Shown piece by piece: positions 9,895 through 20,413 of a stretch of DNA of 64,000 bases; positions within the stretch are counted from its first letter, which is position 1, and each line of letters begins with the position of its first letter. A model generated the notes under the pieces. That model was given only the letters and a program-made list of their open reading frames with translations, was not told the DNA's origin and did no database searches. The DNA is taken from positions 868,001-932,000 of the forward strand of contig PSQN01000004.1 of the NCBI GenBank assembly GCA_002989075.1. Direction: 5' to 3'. This stretch comes from Arthonia radiata (Eukaryota > Ascomycota > Arthoniomycetes > Arthoniales > Arthoniaceae). Made by a program: the position numbers and the translations under genes.

Positions 9895-12245
9895 GATGGA
9901 ACGCTGCGAATGACGGCAGGTGGAAGAGCAAGTCTGTATTGAGAAACAACAACACTAAAGGTCATGCGATCACAGGCCTCCACAAGGATCTAGGAATTTC
10001 CTGAATCTACGATGTGAGAGGATATGATGAGGAATCTATACTGTGAGAGGTCGTGTAATGGACGGGGGTTTTACCACATGTATAGAGAAGTAAGGCTGAG
10101 CAAGTAGCTAAGATGTAGTGGTGTCCTGACTAGTGGAGGATAGGCAGCCACACGGATCAAGGTGCTTTGATGCAGAAAAGGAAAGGAAGCCACAGCGTGA
10201 GCCGCTCCTCTAATAAGCACTTGCCACAGCATACAGTATACATCGCTCTTGCATTGGCGTGTCAACATGAGAGAACAGTCATCGTCACCTTCGAGATCAT
10301 ACGGGCTCATGCGACTTTAGCAGGGGCCTGACGTCTAGAAGGTGAGTCTTTTCGGACGTCGGCGAGAAGGTGGTCGGTAGGGCGCGGTCTGAAGTGGTGG
10401 ATGGAAGTAGATAGATTTGCTTGGGTAAAGGTGAGCAATTCTCGTCCGAATAAGAGCGATCCGCGCGCAGATCCATATCAGGAGCGTGAGAGGATAGAAT
10501 AGGAGCGCTCGGACCTTGACGGTGGTGGACGGACACTGATGCTTTAACGCGTGCGGCGCTTGTCCTATTTCAGACTGGGTCCGTGCACGACAGTGTCGTC
10601 ATCCCCTGGAGCTGAGCAACACTTGCTCGTCCGTCTGACGTTCTTGCTTAGCAACTCTACACAATTAGGAATCACTCCCTCTTGAGCTCGCTAAGCTCGT
10701 CCGGACAAATTCTACGGTCGCCATACGTGAGCTCGCGAACTCTGAGTCACCGCTCTCGCGCTGGTGCGGCAAAGATAAGTATGCCGTAGGTCCCGATGTC
10801 GCATGCACGCAAAACGCCCTGCACCAGCCAAGTGCCGTAGGACCCCGCGACAGGCTGCTGGGGAAAGCCTGATGGAATTAAGCCGCTCCGTCCGAGTGCC
10901 TTCGGAGCCGCATGCATGCAATGGCCGTCTCGATAACAAGATCCGTGTCGTTGGCTCTTGGAGCCGCACCAGAATCGTGATTCTGCCATGCAGTAGCAAC
11001 AGCAGGGGCTGTGTGCAGATATACATTAGCGCGGAACCGCCGGATACGCTTAGGTCAGTCTCATGAGTAAGCAGAAAGACGGTGTAATTCGTTTCTTCTA
11101 AAATCCTGAATCTCCATCTGCTTTTTGGTTTGCCCCTGAAGCGGTATCTCCTCGCGAGTATGGCTCGGTGCCGGGGTCTACGCGAGCACCAAAGGCGACC
11201 ACATTCCCCGCATGTTTATTCGTTGATACTCAGCTCGGATGCGCCGATGCTCCTGCTCGATGCGCGTCTTCACTCGACCGCTTCCGAAGGCTGCAAAGCG
11301 GAAGGCTAGATTTCCGCGGGTGCACCAGAGCTCATGCAATGTCGGCACTGACCAGGACTGGTACCACGTCTAGACTTCGTGCAAGGCCACAATGCTGACG
11401 AAGCTTGGTGGCAAAGGGCGTTAAAGGCGATTTGGAAACGTTGACTGCAATAGGATGTATCACCGGCTATAGGGCTATGGTAATTATGACTTGTCTTAAT
11501 TTACAACACTAACATAAAAGATGTGCAGCAAGCACGCTATTAAGATCGTCGAGCGTCTCGGCAGTACACTCAGGTCAATACAGAGGAACGCCAAGGCAAT
11601 GCAAGAGTCACACGTGTCTCACCCCGAGTGCCACCTTCACCTGCAGCGGGTAAGCGGTGCGTGCCGCAGATGATCCAAGAGAAAGCGTTGTGTAAATGCG
11701 GGGATCTGTCATCAGCATCCAGGTACCGGCATCTGTTATGCGCCACAGAAAGTGCATTTTACGGAGCTTGGACTTCTGATATAGGGGTTGTTTGTTGGTG
11801 TGTGGATCCTTACTCATATGCATGATTAATAATCACGATACTCAACCTCACTCGATACTGCTCGAGTTCTTGACCATATGCTCGCTTCCCAGCCGCGATC
11901 GTTGAGACCACAATGGCTGGGTTTTGGGGAACAGGAAGAGGAGTGAGGTGTTCAGCGTGTCATACGCGTCTTCTCTAACTCAACCACGATATCTGTCTAC
12001 AAAAGCGTGAATCAAAAGCTTTCCGTATCAAAACCTGTAGTCGCCGTCAACGACTTCAACGCACTCATAATACTCCAAAGGAAATCGCAACCCAGACTCC
12101 CTTACGGCTGCGCCAAGCCCGTGTCGTCATGCGGGAAGTCGTCGAAAATCGTCTTCATAGATGCTACACACTGCGCCAACAGACTTGGGTCGAATCTCAT
12201 ACAGCCGTCAACGGACACGTGATTCTTCCTAAAGAATGGCTAGTG
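9895..12245. other. Long intergenic region, 2.35 kb
   Basis: This is the longest gene-free stretch in the window. It lies upstream of the Zn2Cys6 factor and downstream of CCR4. Reading frames are short, on both strands and without family signals. A long regulated 5' region of the transcription factor, with leader introns or a non-coding transcript, is possible but not shown. Confidence 0.45.
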
Positions 12246-14300
12246 CTAGATATTAGTCGCCTTGTCCCGATCTTGCCGCTCTTTCCTTTGCTTGAGTGCA
12301 AACTTCGCATGCAGTGCGATGTGGTCGCTAGGAAAGTGAACGTTTGGAAAGCCCGGCACGCGCTTCAGGTACTCGTCGTCGATATCGCCGAGCAGTTCTA
12401 ATACCTGGAAGTATTGAGTTGCATACCATATGTAGTCCACGACCCCGACGAAGCCTGGTGTGTAGTTGGTGAACTTCAACTCCCCGATGCTGCCGTAAGC
12501 TGACTTGAGTTGGAACGGGTGCGCCATGCCTTGTTTCGTGAAGTTGCCGTAGTGGTAATTCTTCAACTCTGGATGGTCGGGCGGAAGCGAACCGTTGTTC
12601 AGCAGCTGATGTACACCCGAATTTGGAAGGGAGTTATAATCACCGCAGACGATCAGAGGTAATGAAGCGCCGTTCGAGTACTCCTGCGATGGGCCGGGAG
12701 GTATTGGTGCGTCGAGAACTTCGCCCTCAGCTCTCGAGTGCGCAAAAAGTTGTTTGTCAGTGCAAGGCGGATGCTTTGCCCAATGCTCAGCCAGCCTGGA
12801 CACTTCGTCCATAAGCACAGCACTTTGGATTATCTTGACGTCCGCGAACTGAGGGTCCCAGTGTAGATGTGCGTTGACGATGATGACACGAGCCCCACTC
12901 TGCCGCTCTTCGAGGAAAGCCACAACCGCGATGTTGTCCTTTGGCATATATCGGTTGAAGATGTCCTGCTCGCCCTTCATATCCGGTCGCCGAATCGCAG
13001 TGCTAACGAGATCAATCAGCTGCTTATCCAAACAAACAAACTTGCTGTGCTTGTAAAAGATGGCACATCCATCCACTGCTTTTGACTCCTCCTCTCTCAT
13101 TGTTTTTGACTTTTGTTTCGGCCAGAAGACGCCTCGATAATCCTTGACGGCTAATTGCGGTCTGAAGTATTCGTGGAAGCTTTCTGTATCAACTTCTTGC
13201 AAGCTCAGCACATCTGGCTCTCGCGCCTCAAGCTCGTCCAGAATTAGCTGCCGTCGATGATGCCAGTCCAAAGCAACTTGAGGTGAGTATCCGTAAAGGT
13301 TTCGAGTCGCCATCTTGTCGCAGAGAATATTGTATGTCATTACGCTCATCGTGTCAGTCGGCGCAGCAGCACCTTTAGCTTTAATTTCGCTGATGATGCA
13401 CGTCTCCCGGTCTTCTATCTCAGGCGCTTGGGTATGCTCTCGGAACGTCGAGATGAGGGTTTTGGTGCCACTTTCCATCATGATGCTCTTTACTTCTTCA
13501 TCCAATGGATTTCCCTCGATGCCTAGCATGTCGAGCTGGTACAGATACCCAAGCTCGTAGGGTAGTTCCGTGAGGCGGTTGTCAAAAAGCAGCAAGGCTT
13601 TCAGACCAACGAGCATACCCATCTCGACGGGCAATGTCTGAAGGTCGTTTCCGGATAGGTCGAGATGTTGCAGACTCCGCAGCTTGCCAATTTCCGGCGG
13701 AAGGTATGACAGCTTGTTTCCATTCAGGTGCAGGGCTGTAAGGAAAGGGTATGAAAAGAGCTGCGGCGCGAGCGCCCTAAGGCCTTGCCCTCCCATGTCC
13801 AGTTCACTCCATTGCTGCTGGTTGTCACTCGTGGCTATTGAGGCCCGGTGCCTTTCTTCCTGAAGCTTGTCGCCATCTTTCTTGCTGTTTTCAGGTAACC
13901 CAACTGCGGCACCTTTCGTGACATTGGCTGTCCGCGCGTGATAATGACCGCCGTGAGCGTCTCTAGATTGCGCGTATGCTTCGAGTTGCTTTGCCCAGTG
14001 CTCGGTAGAGGGCCGACTTGCGCCATTAGTCAGATGACTCGGGGTGCCATTGCGGAGTTGATTGGCGTTGAAATGCGGCGTCGCGTTCGCGAAAGCGGGT
14101 GTGGACGAGTTATGCTGGTGGCTCACAAAATTCCCGTGGTGCCCGTTGTGATCCTGTTGGTTTCGGTGTCCTTGACTGGAGTGCTGGCCAGAGTTTTGGT
14201 AAGGTTTCGAGTTCATGTGCATGCCCCCATAGCGTGTTTGTGAGTGGCCACCGTTCATGAAAACATTGTGGCCTTGTTGTTGATGACCTTGTCCGTACAT
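12246..14300 (-). CDS. CCR4: CCR4-type poly(A) 3'-exonuclease of the CCR4-NOT complex
   Basis: Single exon, 684 residues. The N-terminal 150 residues are Gln/Asn/His/Gly-rich. Leucine-rich repeats follow at about residues 185-285 (FLTALHLNGNKLSYLPPEIG and the next repeats), the part that binds the NOT1/CAF1 scaffold. The endonuclease/exonuclease/phosphatase domain starts near residue 320 with MSVMTYNILCDKMAT. It carries LSLQEVD (metal-binding Glu), VNAHLHWDP, CGDYNSLPNSGV and a final SDHIALHAKF. This is the standard catalytic set for Mg-dependent mRNA deadenylation in the cytoplasm. Length and domain order match fungal Ccr4. It is divergent from RPN11 across about 1.1 kb. Confidence 0.96.
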   Translation of the reverse strand: MYGQGHQQQGHNVFMNGGHSQTRYGGMHMNSKPYQNSGQHSSQGHRNQQDHNGHHGNFVSHQHNSSTPAFANATPHFNANQLRNGTPSHLTNGASRPSTEHWAKQLEAYAQSRDAHGGHYHARTANVTKGAAVGLPENSKKDGDKLQEERHRASIATSDNQQQWSELDMGGQGLRALAPQLFSYPFLTALHLNGNKLSYLPPEIGKLRSLQHLDLSGNDLQTLPVEMGMLVGLKALLLFDNRLTELPYELGYLYQLDMLGIEGNPLDEEVKSIMMESGTKTLISTFREHTQAPEIEDRETCIISEIKAKGAAAPTDTMSVMTYNILCDKMATRNLYGYSPQVALDWHHRRQLILDELEAREPDVLSLQEVDTESFHEYFRPQLAVKDYRGVFWPKQKSKTMREEESKAVDGCAIFYKHSKFVCLDKQLIDLVSTAIRRPDMKGEQDIFNRYMPKDNIAVVAFLEERQSGARVIIVNAHLHWDPQFADVKIIQSAVLMDEVSRLAEHWAKHPPCTDKQLFAHSRAEGEVLDAPIPPGPSQEYSNGASLPLIVCGDYNSLPNSGVHQLLNNGSLPPDHPELKNYHYGNFTKQGMAHPFQLKSAYGSIGELKFTNYTPGFVGVVDYIWYATQYFQVLELLGDIDDEYLKRVPGFPNVHFPSDHIALHAKFALKQRKERQDRDKATNI

Positions 14301-15373
14301 CGTCTAGGGCGTCACTGGATATGTCTGCGGCGACGTCGCGCAGATGACTAGCCAATTGCGAAGAGCAGTCACAACGAGTCGAGATGACAGTTAGTCGATG
14401 CTTGTGAGTTACAATCGCAACCGTGATAAGCAGGCTGGTGGAGGCGGGGCCTGCCGAGTGTCAAAGATTGGTAAAAGCTGTCGTGGAGGAGTGCTAGAGG
14501 GATTCGAAGCTCTTCTTCTTTTGCACATTGGGCTTGAGTACGAGCAAGCCTCAAGGCTCGGCGAGACTGCCGTGACAGCAGTTCTGCTCCACTTGGGGCG
14601 GATGGATAGACGTGTGTGGATCGGGATGAATTCAGCTGTTGAAAGCTCTTGCTCTGCGCAAAGAATCTGAAAGACGACTGTTTGAGGGTGGTGCGATGCT
14701 AGCTGGTCTTTCGTGGTGTATAATGCGCGCCGGCGGGTTTGTACGTAGCGGTTGAGGTGCGGGTAGCCGTCGTGCGACACTGATAAGAGACCCCGCGGTG
14801 AAGCCACCTTTTCACGGCGATAGCGTTCGTGGGGGAAATGAGCAGATGAAGAATAGAAGTATGCTGGTATGGGCGAAGGAGAATCAACGTGAATGTCGTG
14901 ATGTGGCATGAATTGAGACTGAAGCAAGCGCTCGATGCAGGCGCCCTACGAGGTGGAAAGCTTGGCACTCGAGGGCGCTTCCGCGGATTGATGCTCATCT
15001 TGGCCACAAATGCCCAGGTATGGAGTGCCACAAATCTCCAACGTACACCCGCTATACCGAAAGACATTCTGGTTCCGACCAGACGAAATGGCCTTCATTC
15101 ACTTGCATCAACGACATCAAGGTCGCTCCCACCGATTCACCTCGCATTGACAAGATTACACACCCCTATCACCTCCAGACCCAACGCGCAGCTTTCATTG
15201 TGCATCTAAAAGCTTGTCGCACACCGCGTCATCAGCTCCGCTTGCGTATTCGCTTTCTACCTCAGCACCTGAGCCACTGAGTTCCTCCACGGCCAAGCTG
15301 GTCCTACAAAAACCTTCCCCTTGATAGCATCTTTCTAGCCAGCACATACTTCGCAACTCCCGCCCTAGGAACA
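14301..15373. other. Divergent promoter region between CCR4 and RPN11
   Basis: About 1.07 kb between two divergent housekeeping genes, presumably carrying both promoters and leaders. Frames up to about 170 codons occur on the minus strand but show no family motif. An exact yeast-type PACE box near RPN11 was looked for and not found. Confidence 0.45.
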
Positions 15374-16602
15374 ATGGATAGATTACGGGGCATGCTGTCG
15401 TCGGCGCAAGGTGGGAGTGGTTTCGGAGGACAATCTGGGGTAGGTTCGAGCATCGCAGCCCGGAACCCCAGCTATCCTGCCAAGGAAGCCATCTGATGGC
15501 TTGCTCACGAGCTCACTTGCAACAGGACACTGCCCTCGTCGATAACTCAGAGACTGTCTACATCTCATCACTCGCATTACTGAAGATGCTACGGCACGGC
15601 CGCGCCGGAGTACCGATGGAGGTCATGGGGCTGATGCTTGGAGAGTTCGTTGATGACTACACCGTCCGCGTTGTTGATGTATTTGCGATGCCTCAGAGCG
15701 GTACCGGTGTTAGTGTAGAAGCCGTGGATCCAGTATTTCAGACCAAGATGATGGACATGCTGCGGCAGACTGGCCGGTGAGTCAAGTGTCGGATGCTGAG
15801 CTCGACGCGAGGAGGGAAGCTAACACGTGCGCAACAGACAAGAAACCGTTGTGGGCTGGTATCATTCACACCCTGGCTTCGGCTGCTGGCTTTCCTCTGT
15901 CGATATAAATACTCAACAATCCTTCGAGCAGTTAACGCCGCGCGCCGTTGCCGTAGTGGTGGATCCGATTCAGTCAGTGAAAGGCAAGGTGGTGATTGAC
16001 GCATTCCGTCTCATCAACCCGCAGACCCTCATGATGGGCCACGAGCCGCGACAAACCACCTCAAATATTGGTCATCTCAACAAACCTTCAATACAGGCGC
16101 TCATTCATGGCCTTAATCGGCATTACTACAGCATAGGCATCAACTACCGGAAGAGCGGCCTGGAAGAGAACATGCTGATGAATCTGCACAAGCAGGTCTG
16201 GACAGAGTCTCTGACGATGGCAGACTTCCACAGCGAAGGTGAGCGTAACGGTGAGCGATTAAAGCGGCTGGTGTCTCTCGCGGAGGGGTACGAGAAGCGA
16301 GTCAAGGAGGAGAATGAGTTGACGAAAGAACAATTGAAAACACGCTATGTGGGTCGTGTTGATCCGAAGAAGCGTAAGAGTGCCCACGTCAATTGCTCCA
16401 GAATCGTGTACTAACAATTAGCTCTGCAGATATCGAGGACGTCGGTCAACAACTGATCGAAGACAACATCGTTTCGGTCTCGCGTCAGATGATCGACAAG
16501 GAGGCCTCAGCGCCCAACTCGCGACTGGAAGCGAATGGTACCACAAACGGGCACAGCAACGGCCATACAAACGGCGCAATGGACGTCGACGGAGAATTGT
16601 GA
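15374..16602 (+). CDS. RPN11: 26S proteasome regulatory subunit RPN11 (JAMM deubiquitinase)
   Basis: Four exons: 15374-15439, 15526-15776, 15838-16373, 16430-16602, joining in phase to 341 residues. The MPN domain starts at about residue 25. The metalloprotease motif [14 protein letters not shown] gives the zinc ligands His, His and Asp, and [11 protein letters not shown] carries the upstream catalytic Glu region. The protein removes ubiquitin chains from substrates at the proteasome lid. The C-terminus continues as VDPKKHIEDV after the last intron, matching the family. It ends in an acidic, Asn/Gly/His-rich tail of about 35 residues that yeast Rpn11 does not have to this extent. Confidence 0.97.
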
Positions 16603-17030
16603 ACGTTGCATCGCGTCGCAGCCTCTACAGTTTACAGTATACGGACGAAGTCTTCCGAAAGATTGCCGAGCGAGGCATTTGCAGACTCGTAAGCACGTCT
16701 TTGGCAAGCGAAGCGACTTCGTGTTCATCTTCATCCTTCTTCGTAATCTGCGTCGTTAGCCACAAGAACGAAAAGGCTACGATGCGCTATCGGAAGCAAG
16801 CTGCGAGCTTCGGCACTCCGAGCTACTAGGTCCTCGGTCGTCCGTCGAGAAGACCCGAGGAGCCCAAGGTGACGTCCCTTTCGAGCTTCAAACACGTGCA
16901 GGTCTGACTGCACGATCTCAATCCATCTCAAGCAAGAAATTGTTGCCGCGGTTTTCAATATTTACTTACAGTAACTACGCAAGGAGTGAAGAAGCACCTA
17001 GTGGCAGTAAAGGCTTCTGCAACGGACTTC
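16603..17030. other. Intergenic region downstream of RPN11
   Basis: About 430 bases. It holds the RPN11 3' end and the promoter of the hydrolase gene. No independent gene is seen. Confidence 0.45.
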
Positions 17031-18239
17031 ATGCTTTTCCCAACGAGTTTTGAAACTTTCGACCTACAAGTCCCACCAAACATCAGCATCAACGGTGTGA
17101 AGGGCGGTGCAGGTCCGCCGCTCTTACTGCTGCACGGCTTTCCTCGTTCGTAACTCAAGCCTTTCCCTGATTCACTTTGTGCGCGCATCTTCCCTTTGCC
17201 GTATCTCCTCAAAAAGTCGTTCCAAGCATATCGGCAAGATGGACATATGGCAGAAGTGCCGTATCCAGTCTCCATCCTTCCCTGTCATCATTCCCAATGC
17301 CCACGGTTCTGACCTCTGTCTTCTTCAGAAACCAAGGAAATCTGGAACAAGGTCGCTGGCCCGCTCTCCGAGCACTACACAGTAATATGTCTCGACCTGC
17401 GTGGCTACGGAAAATCCTCAAAGCCGCAAGCCGACAAAAACGACCCGGATGATCACTCTCAATACACCAAGAGCGCCATGGCCGGCGACATGGTCGAGGC
17501 GATGAAGCAGCTTGGCTTCGAGCGTTTTTACCTCGTGGGACACGACCGTGCGTACCACCTCCCTTACCCCCGTGACCATCTCAGATCCAACAGTCGTGGC
17601 AATCACAAGGGAGGAGTTTGTTGTGATCATAACGATCATGCTAACGACCCAGGCGGCGCCCGCGTCGCCCACGCCCTCGCCACGCACCACCCCGCCGCAG
17701 TCTCCAAACTGGTGATCCTCGACATCTGCCCCACGCTCGCGCACTACGACCAGACCTCTCAAATCTTCGCTACCGCTTACTGGCACTGGTTCTTCCTCAT
17801 CCAGCCCGCGCCCTTCCCCGAAGACGCCATCACCGCCGCCCCGGAAGTCTTCGCAACAAAGCAGATGGGCTCGCAGCGGCTAGGTGGCGGAAAGCACCTG
17901 ATGGGGCAGCAGGCGTGGCAGATCTATGAGAACCAGTTCCGAGATTGGAAGACGGTGCATAGTATGTGTCAGGATTACCGGGCCGCGGCGAAGGAGGATT
18001 TGGAGGAGCAGAGGGAAGATCTGGAGAAGGGGAGGAGGGTTCAGTGTCCGACTAGGGTGCTTTGGGGAAAGAAGGGCGTGATCGAGATGTTGTATGATGC
18101 GAAGAAGGAGTGGGGCAGGGTGGTCCAGGAGGGGATGCTGGATTTGGAGGGGTCGAGGGCGTTGGAGGCGGGACATTATTTGCCTGAGGAGGTGCCCGGG
18201 GAGGTGGTGGAGAATGTTACGGAGTTTATGAGGGATTGA
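17031..18239 (+). CDS. Alpha/beta hydrolase, haloacetate dehalogenase/epoxide hydrolase family
   Basis: Three exons: 17031-17145, 17329-17547, 17653-18239, giving 306 residues. The start ATG follows a purine-rich leader and directly opens the family N-terminus (MLFPTSFETF). Landmarks are LLLLHGFP (oxyanion HGxP), CLDLRGYGKSSKP, and the nucleophile elbow LVGHDRGAR with Asp as nucleophile, formed across intron 2. A late catalytic His lies in EAGHYLPEE. Asp at the elbow points to dehalogenase or epoxide-hydrolase chemistry rather than esterase. Intron 1 is 183 nt and has the donor GTTCGT, which is weak. No signal peptide is present. The substrate is unknown. Confidence 0.88.
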
Positions 18240-19332
18240 GGGATTGTCTTTGGAAACTTCGTGCTAATGGCCTGCATTATCATGTAGATGCGAAGATATC
18301 AGAATCAGGCTGTCGCCACTCTTGATTCATCTGACAGTATATAGCAGGCTTGAACTTCTCCGTCCACTGCGATAGCCTCTCTCCCAGCACGCCGTACACC
18401 TGCAGGTGCGCAGGTAGCTTTCCCTCTTTTAACGTCCGCGGCTTAATTATTGCAGTGTCTCACGCAAGCGTGCAATTGGCCGCATACTCCTACCCTCGAA
18501 AGGTTTTTTTGATGCCTTCGCTGAACTCTAACTGCACCAAAAAATAATCTCTTCGTAAGCATTGAAATATCTCTTCCCGCGTGCCTTCAAAATTCTTGTG
18601 AGTCTGAGCAGCTTTCACGGCACCTCCTGCCTGCCCTTGACAATGACTTTTGCAATATGCGCCGCCGCTCTACTGTATTGGCTTCCATCGCAGACATCTT
18701 GCTCAAACGCTCTTGCTGCGACTCAGCGTTGGACGTCGCACATCCGTCTCGCTCCGGCGACTCCATCTCACTCGCAGTGAAAGCCCTCCCTCTGCCAGCC
18801 CACCTTCCCACTTTTACTTCATTGCAGTCACCGTGCGTCACGTTGTTCGTCCAGCCTATGCTCAGAGACTGTCTCTCGCGTCCCAGGTTTCAACAGGAAA
18901 AGCAGCTCTCTCGTGTCTCCATGCTTCGCGCGGCTGCAGCCTTGAGATATCAAACGCTCCGTAGTAGGCGTTCGTCCCTCGTGCTGCTGCAGCCGTAAAG
19001 TAGCATTATATACCGTGTACCAATTCCCTGCGGCTTGTTTTCTGATCGGCTGAGAGGTGATTTCAGCATCTTGCAAGCATAGCAACAGAGATGAGAAGAA
19101 GGACATCATTTTCCAACATCCATCGCAAAAAGTGGTCCAAGCTCAACCTCCAACACCTCCATCCGAACTCTCCACCACCATATCAAAACATTTCCCAACC
19201 CCCTTCACACTATTAAAGCAGGCCTCGAACCTGAAACTTCTCTAGACGCCACGGGGTCGCCATACAACCCCCACAGGCCACGCCGCAAACCCTTCTCACA
19301 CACCCAAACAACGCGGAACAGCGTCATCCACA
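18240..19332. other. Intergenic region, 1.1 kb
   Basis: Only short unsupported frames occur (the longest plus-strand one is about 113 codons near 18.7 kb, with no motif). The end is very C-rich and precedes the small mitochondrial protein gene. Confidence 0.45.
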
Positions 19333-20114
19333 ATGACCACCCTACAACGCACCTTCCGCACCCTCACACGCACCCCCACACGCACCCCCTTCGCCCTCTC
19401 ACTCCCCATGGCCACGACCAGCACATTCCGCCGCACACTCACATCCACCACCCCACGACTCGCTGATGCAGCACCCGTGCGCAAACCCGTGGGCGCGTTC
19501 CGAGGCGGCATGCTGGGGTTCTTTGCGGGCAGCACGTTAGCCGGCGCGGGGGTTTATTATTATATTTTGGATGAGTATCGGTGAGTTATTGCCTCTATAT
19601 TTCTGTGTGGTTGGGTGGAGTTGAGGGTTTGTGAACGAGGTAGAAGAGGGGCAGGAGGGTGAGATGGGCAGAGGGGCAGAAGAGTTGGATGGTTTGGAGA
19701 TGTGGAGGCGTGGAAGTGGACGCGGGATGGTTATAGGGGGATTGGAGAAGAGGGAATGAACGGAGAGGGAGTACAAGAACGGAGAGGGAGTACAAGAACG
19801 GAGAGGGAGTACAAGAACGGAGAGGGAGTACAAGAACGGAGAGGGAGTACAAGAACGGAGAGGGAGTACAAGAACGGAGAGGGAGTACAAGAACGGAGAG
19901 GGAGTACAAGAACGGAGAGGGAGTACAAGAACGGAGAGGGGAGAGGAGATTGAATGTTTGGGAGAAGAAGTAACAGGCTAACAGACACAACAGGGTATCC
20001 AACCAAGTGCTAAGTGAAGACATCTACTCGCTACAGGCGGCGGTGCAGAGGACGGAGACGTATGTGCGTGCACTAGAGGAGCGGGTGGCGCAGATGGGGA
20101 GGGAGAAGAAGTAG
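19333..20114 (+). CDS. Small mitochondrial membrane protein with coiled-coil tail, fungal conserved type
   Basis: Two exons: 19333-19580 and 19994-20114, giving 122 residues. The first 45 residues are Arg/Thr-rich with almost no acids, like a mitochondrial presequence. A glycine-rich transmembrane segment follows (GGMLGFFAGSTLAGAGVYYY, about residues 57-76). After the splice comes a helical, heptad-like tail (VLSEDIYSLQAAVQRTETYV and on). This layout occurs in small inner-membrane proteins of filamentous fungi; I do not know a function. The 413-nt intron is long for this genome and contains a 19-bp minisatellite. The join (CG plus G) keeps the frame and gives DEYRVSNQVL. Confidence 0.75.
19757..19941 (+). 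repeat. 19-bp minisatellite inside an intron
   Basis: About 9.7 nearly perfect head-to-tail copies of the unit gtacaagaacggagaggga. The core gtacaag recurs at 19771, 19790, 19809, 19828, 19847, 19866, 19885, 19904 and 19923, exactly 19 apart. Because 19 is not a multiple of 3, all frames stay open and produce long artificial reading frames on both strands. Confidence 0.98.
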
Positions 20115-20413
20115 CTGGAAAGTAGCTGGAAAGATTGATGGAGACGGGCCGTTGAGGGCGAAGCGAAAAGACACCTGCGCGAATGGGGAGGATATGAAAG
20201 GGAGGGAGCTGTACGATAGGGATACCCAGCGGTAGGACAGGTGCAGGACGTCGAAGAAGGCAAGGATTCATGAGTCTAGTCGTATGATACCTCTTTGACT
20301 CCAGATACCCGTCTCATTCCAACACCAGATATTCCCATACCCTTCCGTCAGGAGATGGGGATACCTCACCCAGTGCGCCGTTCGCTATGCATTCCACATC
20401 ATCACACTCATCT

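Noticed and set aside
11401-11420. Exact PACE-like proteasome element ggtggcaaa
   Set aside because: It lies about 4 kb from RPN11 with CCR4 in between; a nine-base match in 64 kb is expected by chance, and Pezizomycotina do not clearly use this yeast element.
14409-14927. Minus-strand frame of 172 codons between CCR4 and RPN11
   Set aside because: Ser/Arg/Pro-rich composition without motifs; it more likely belongs to the CCR4 leader or promoter.
19537-20023. Several long overlapping frames on both strands (RRGSTRTER- and LRSCTPSPFLYSLSVLV-like peptides)
   Set aside because: They arise only because the 19-bp repeat lacks stops in all frames; the stretch is an intron of the small mitochondrial protein gene.
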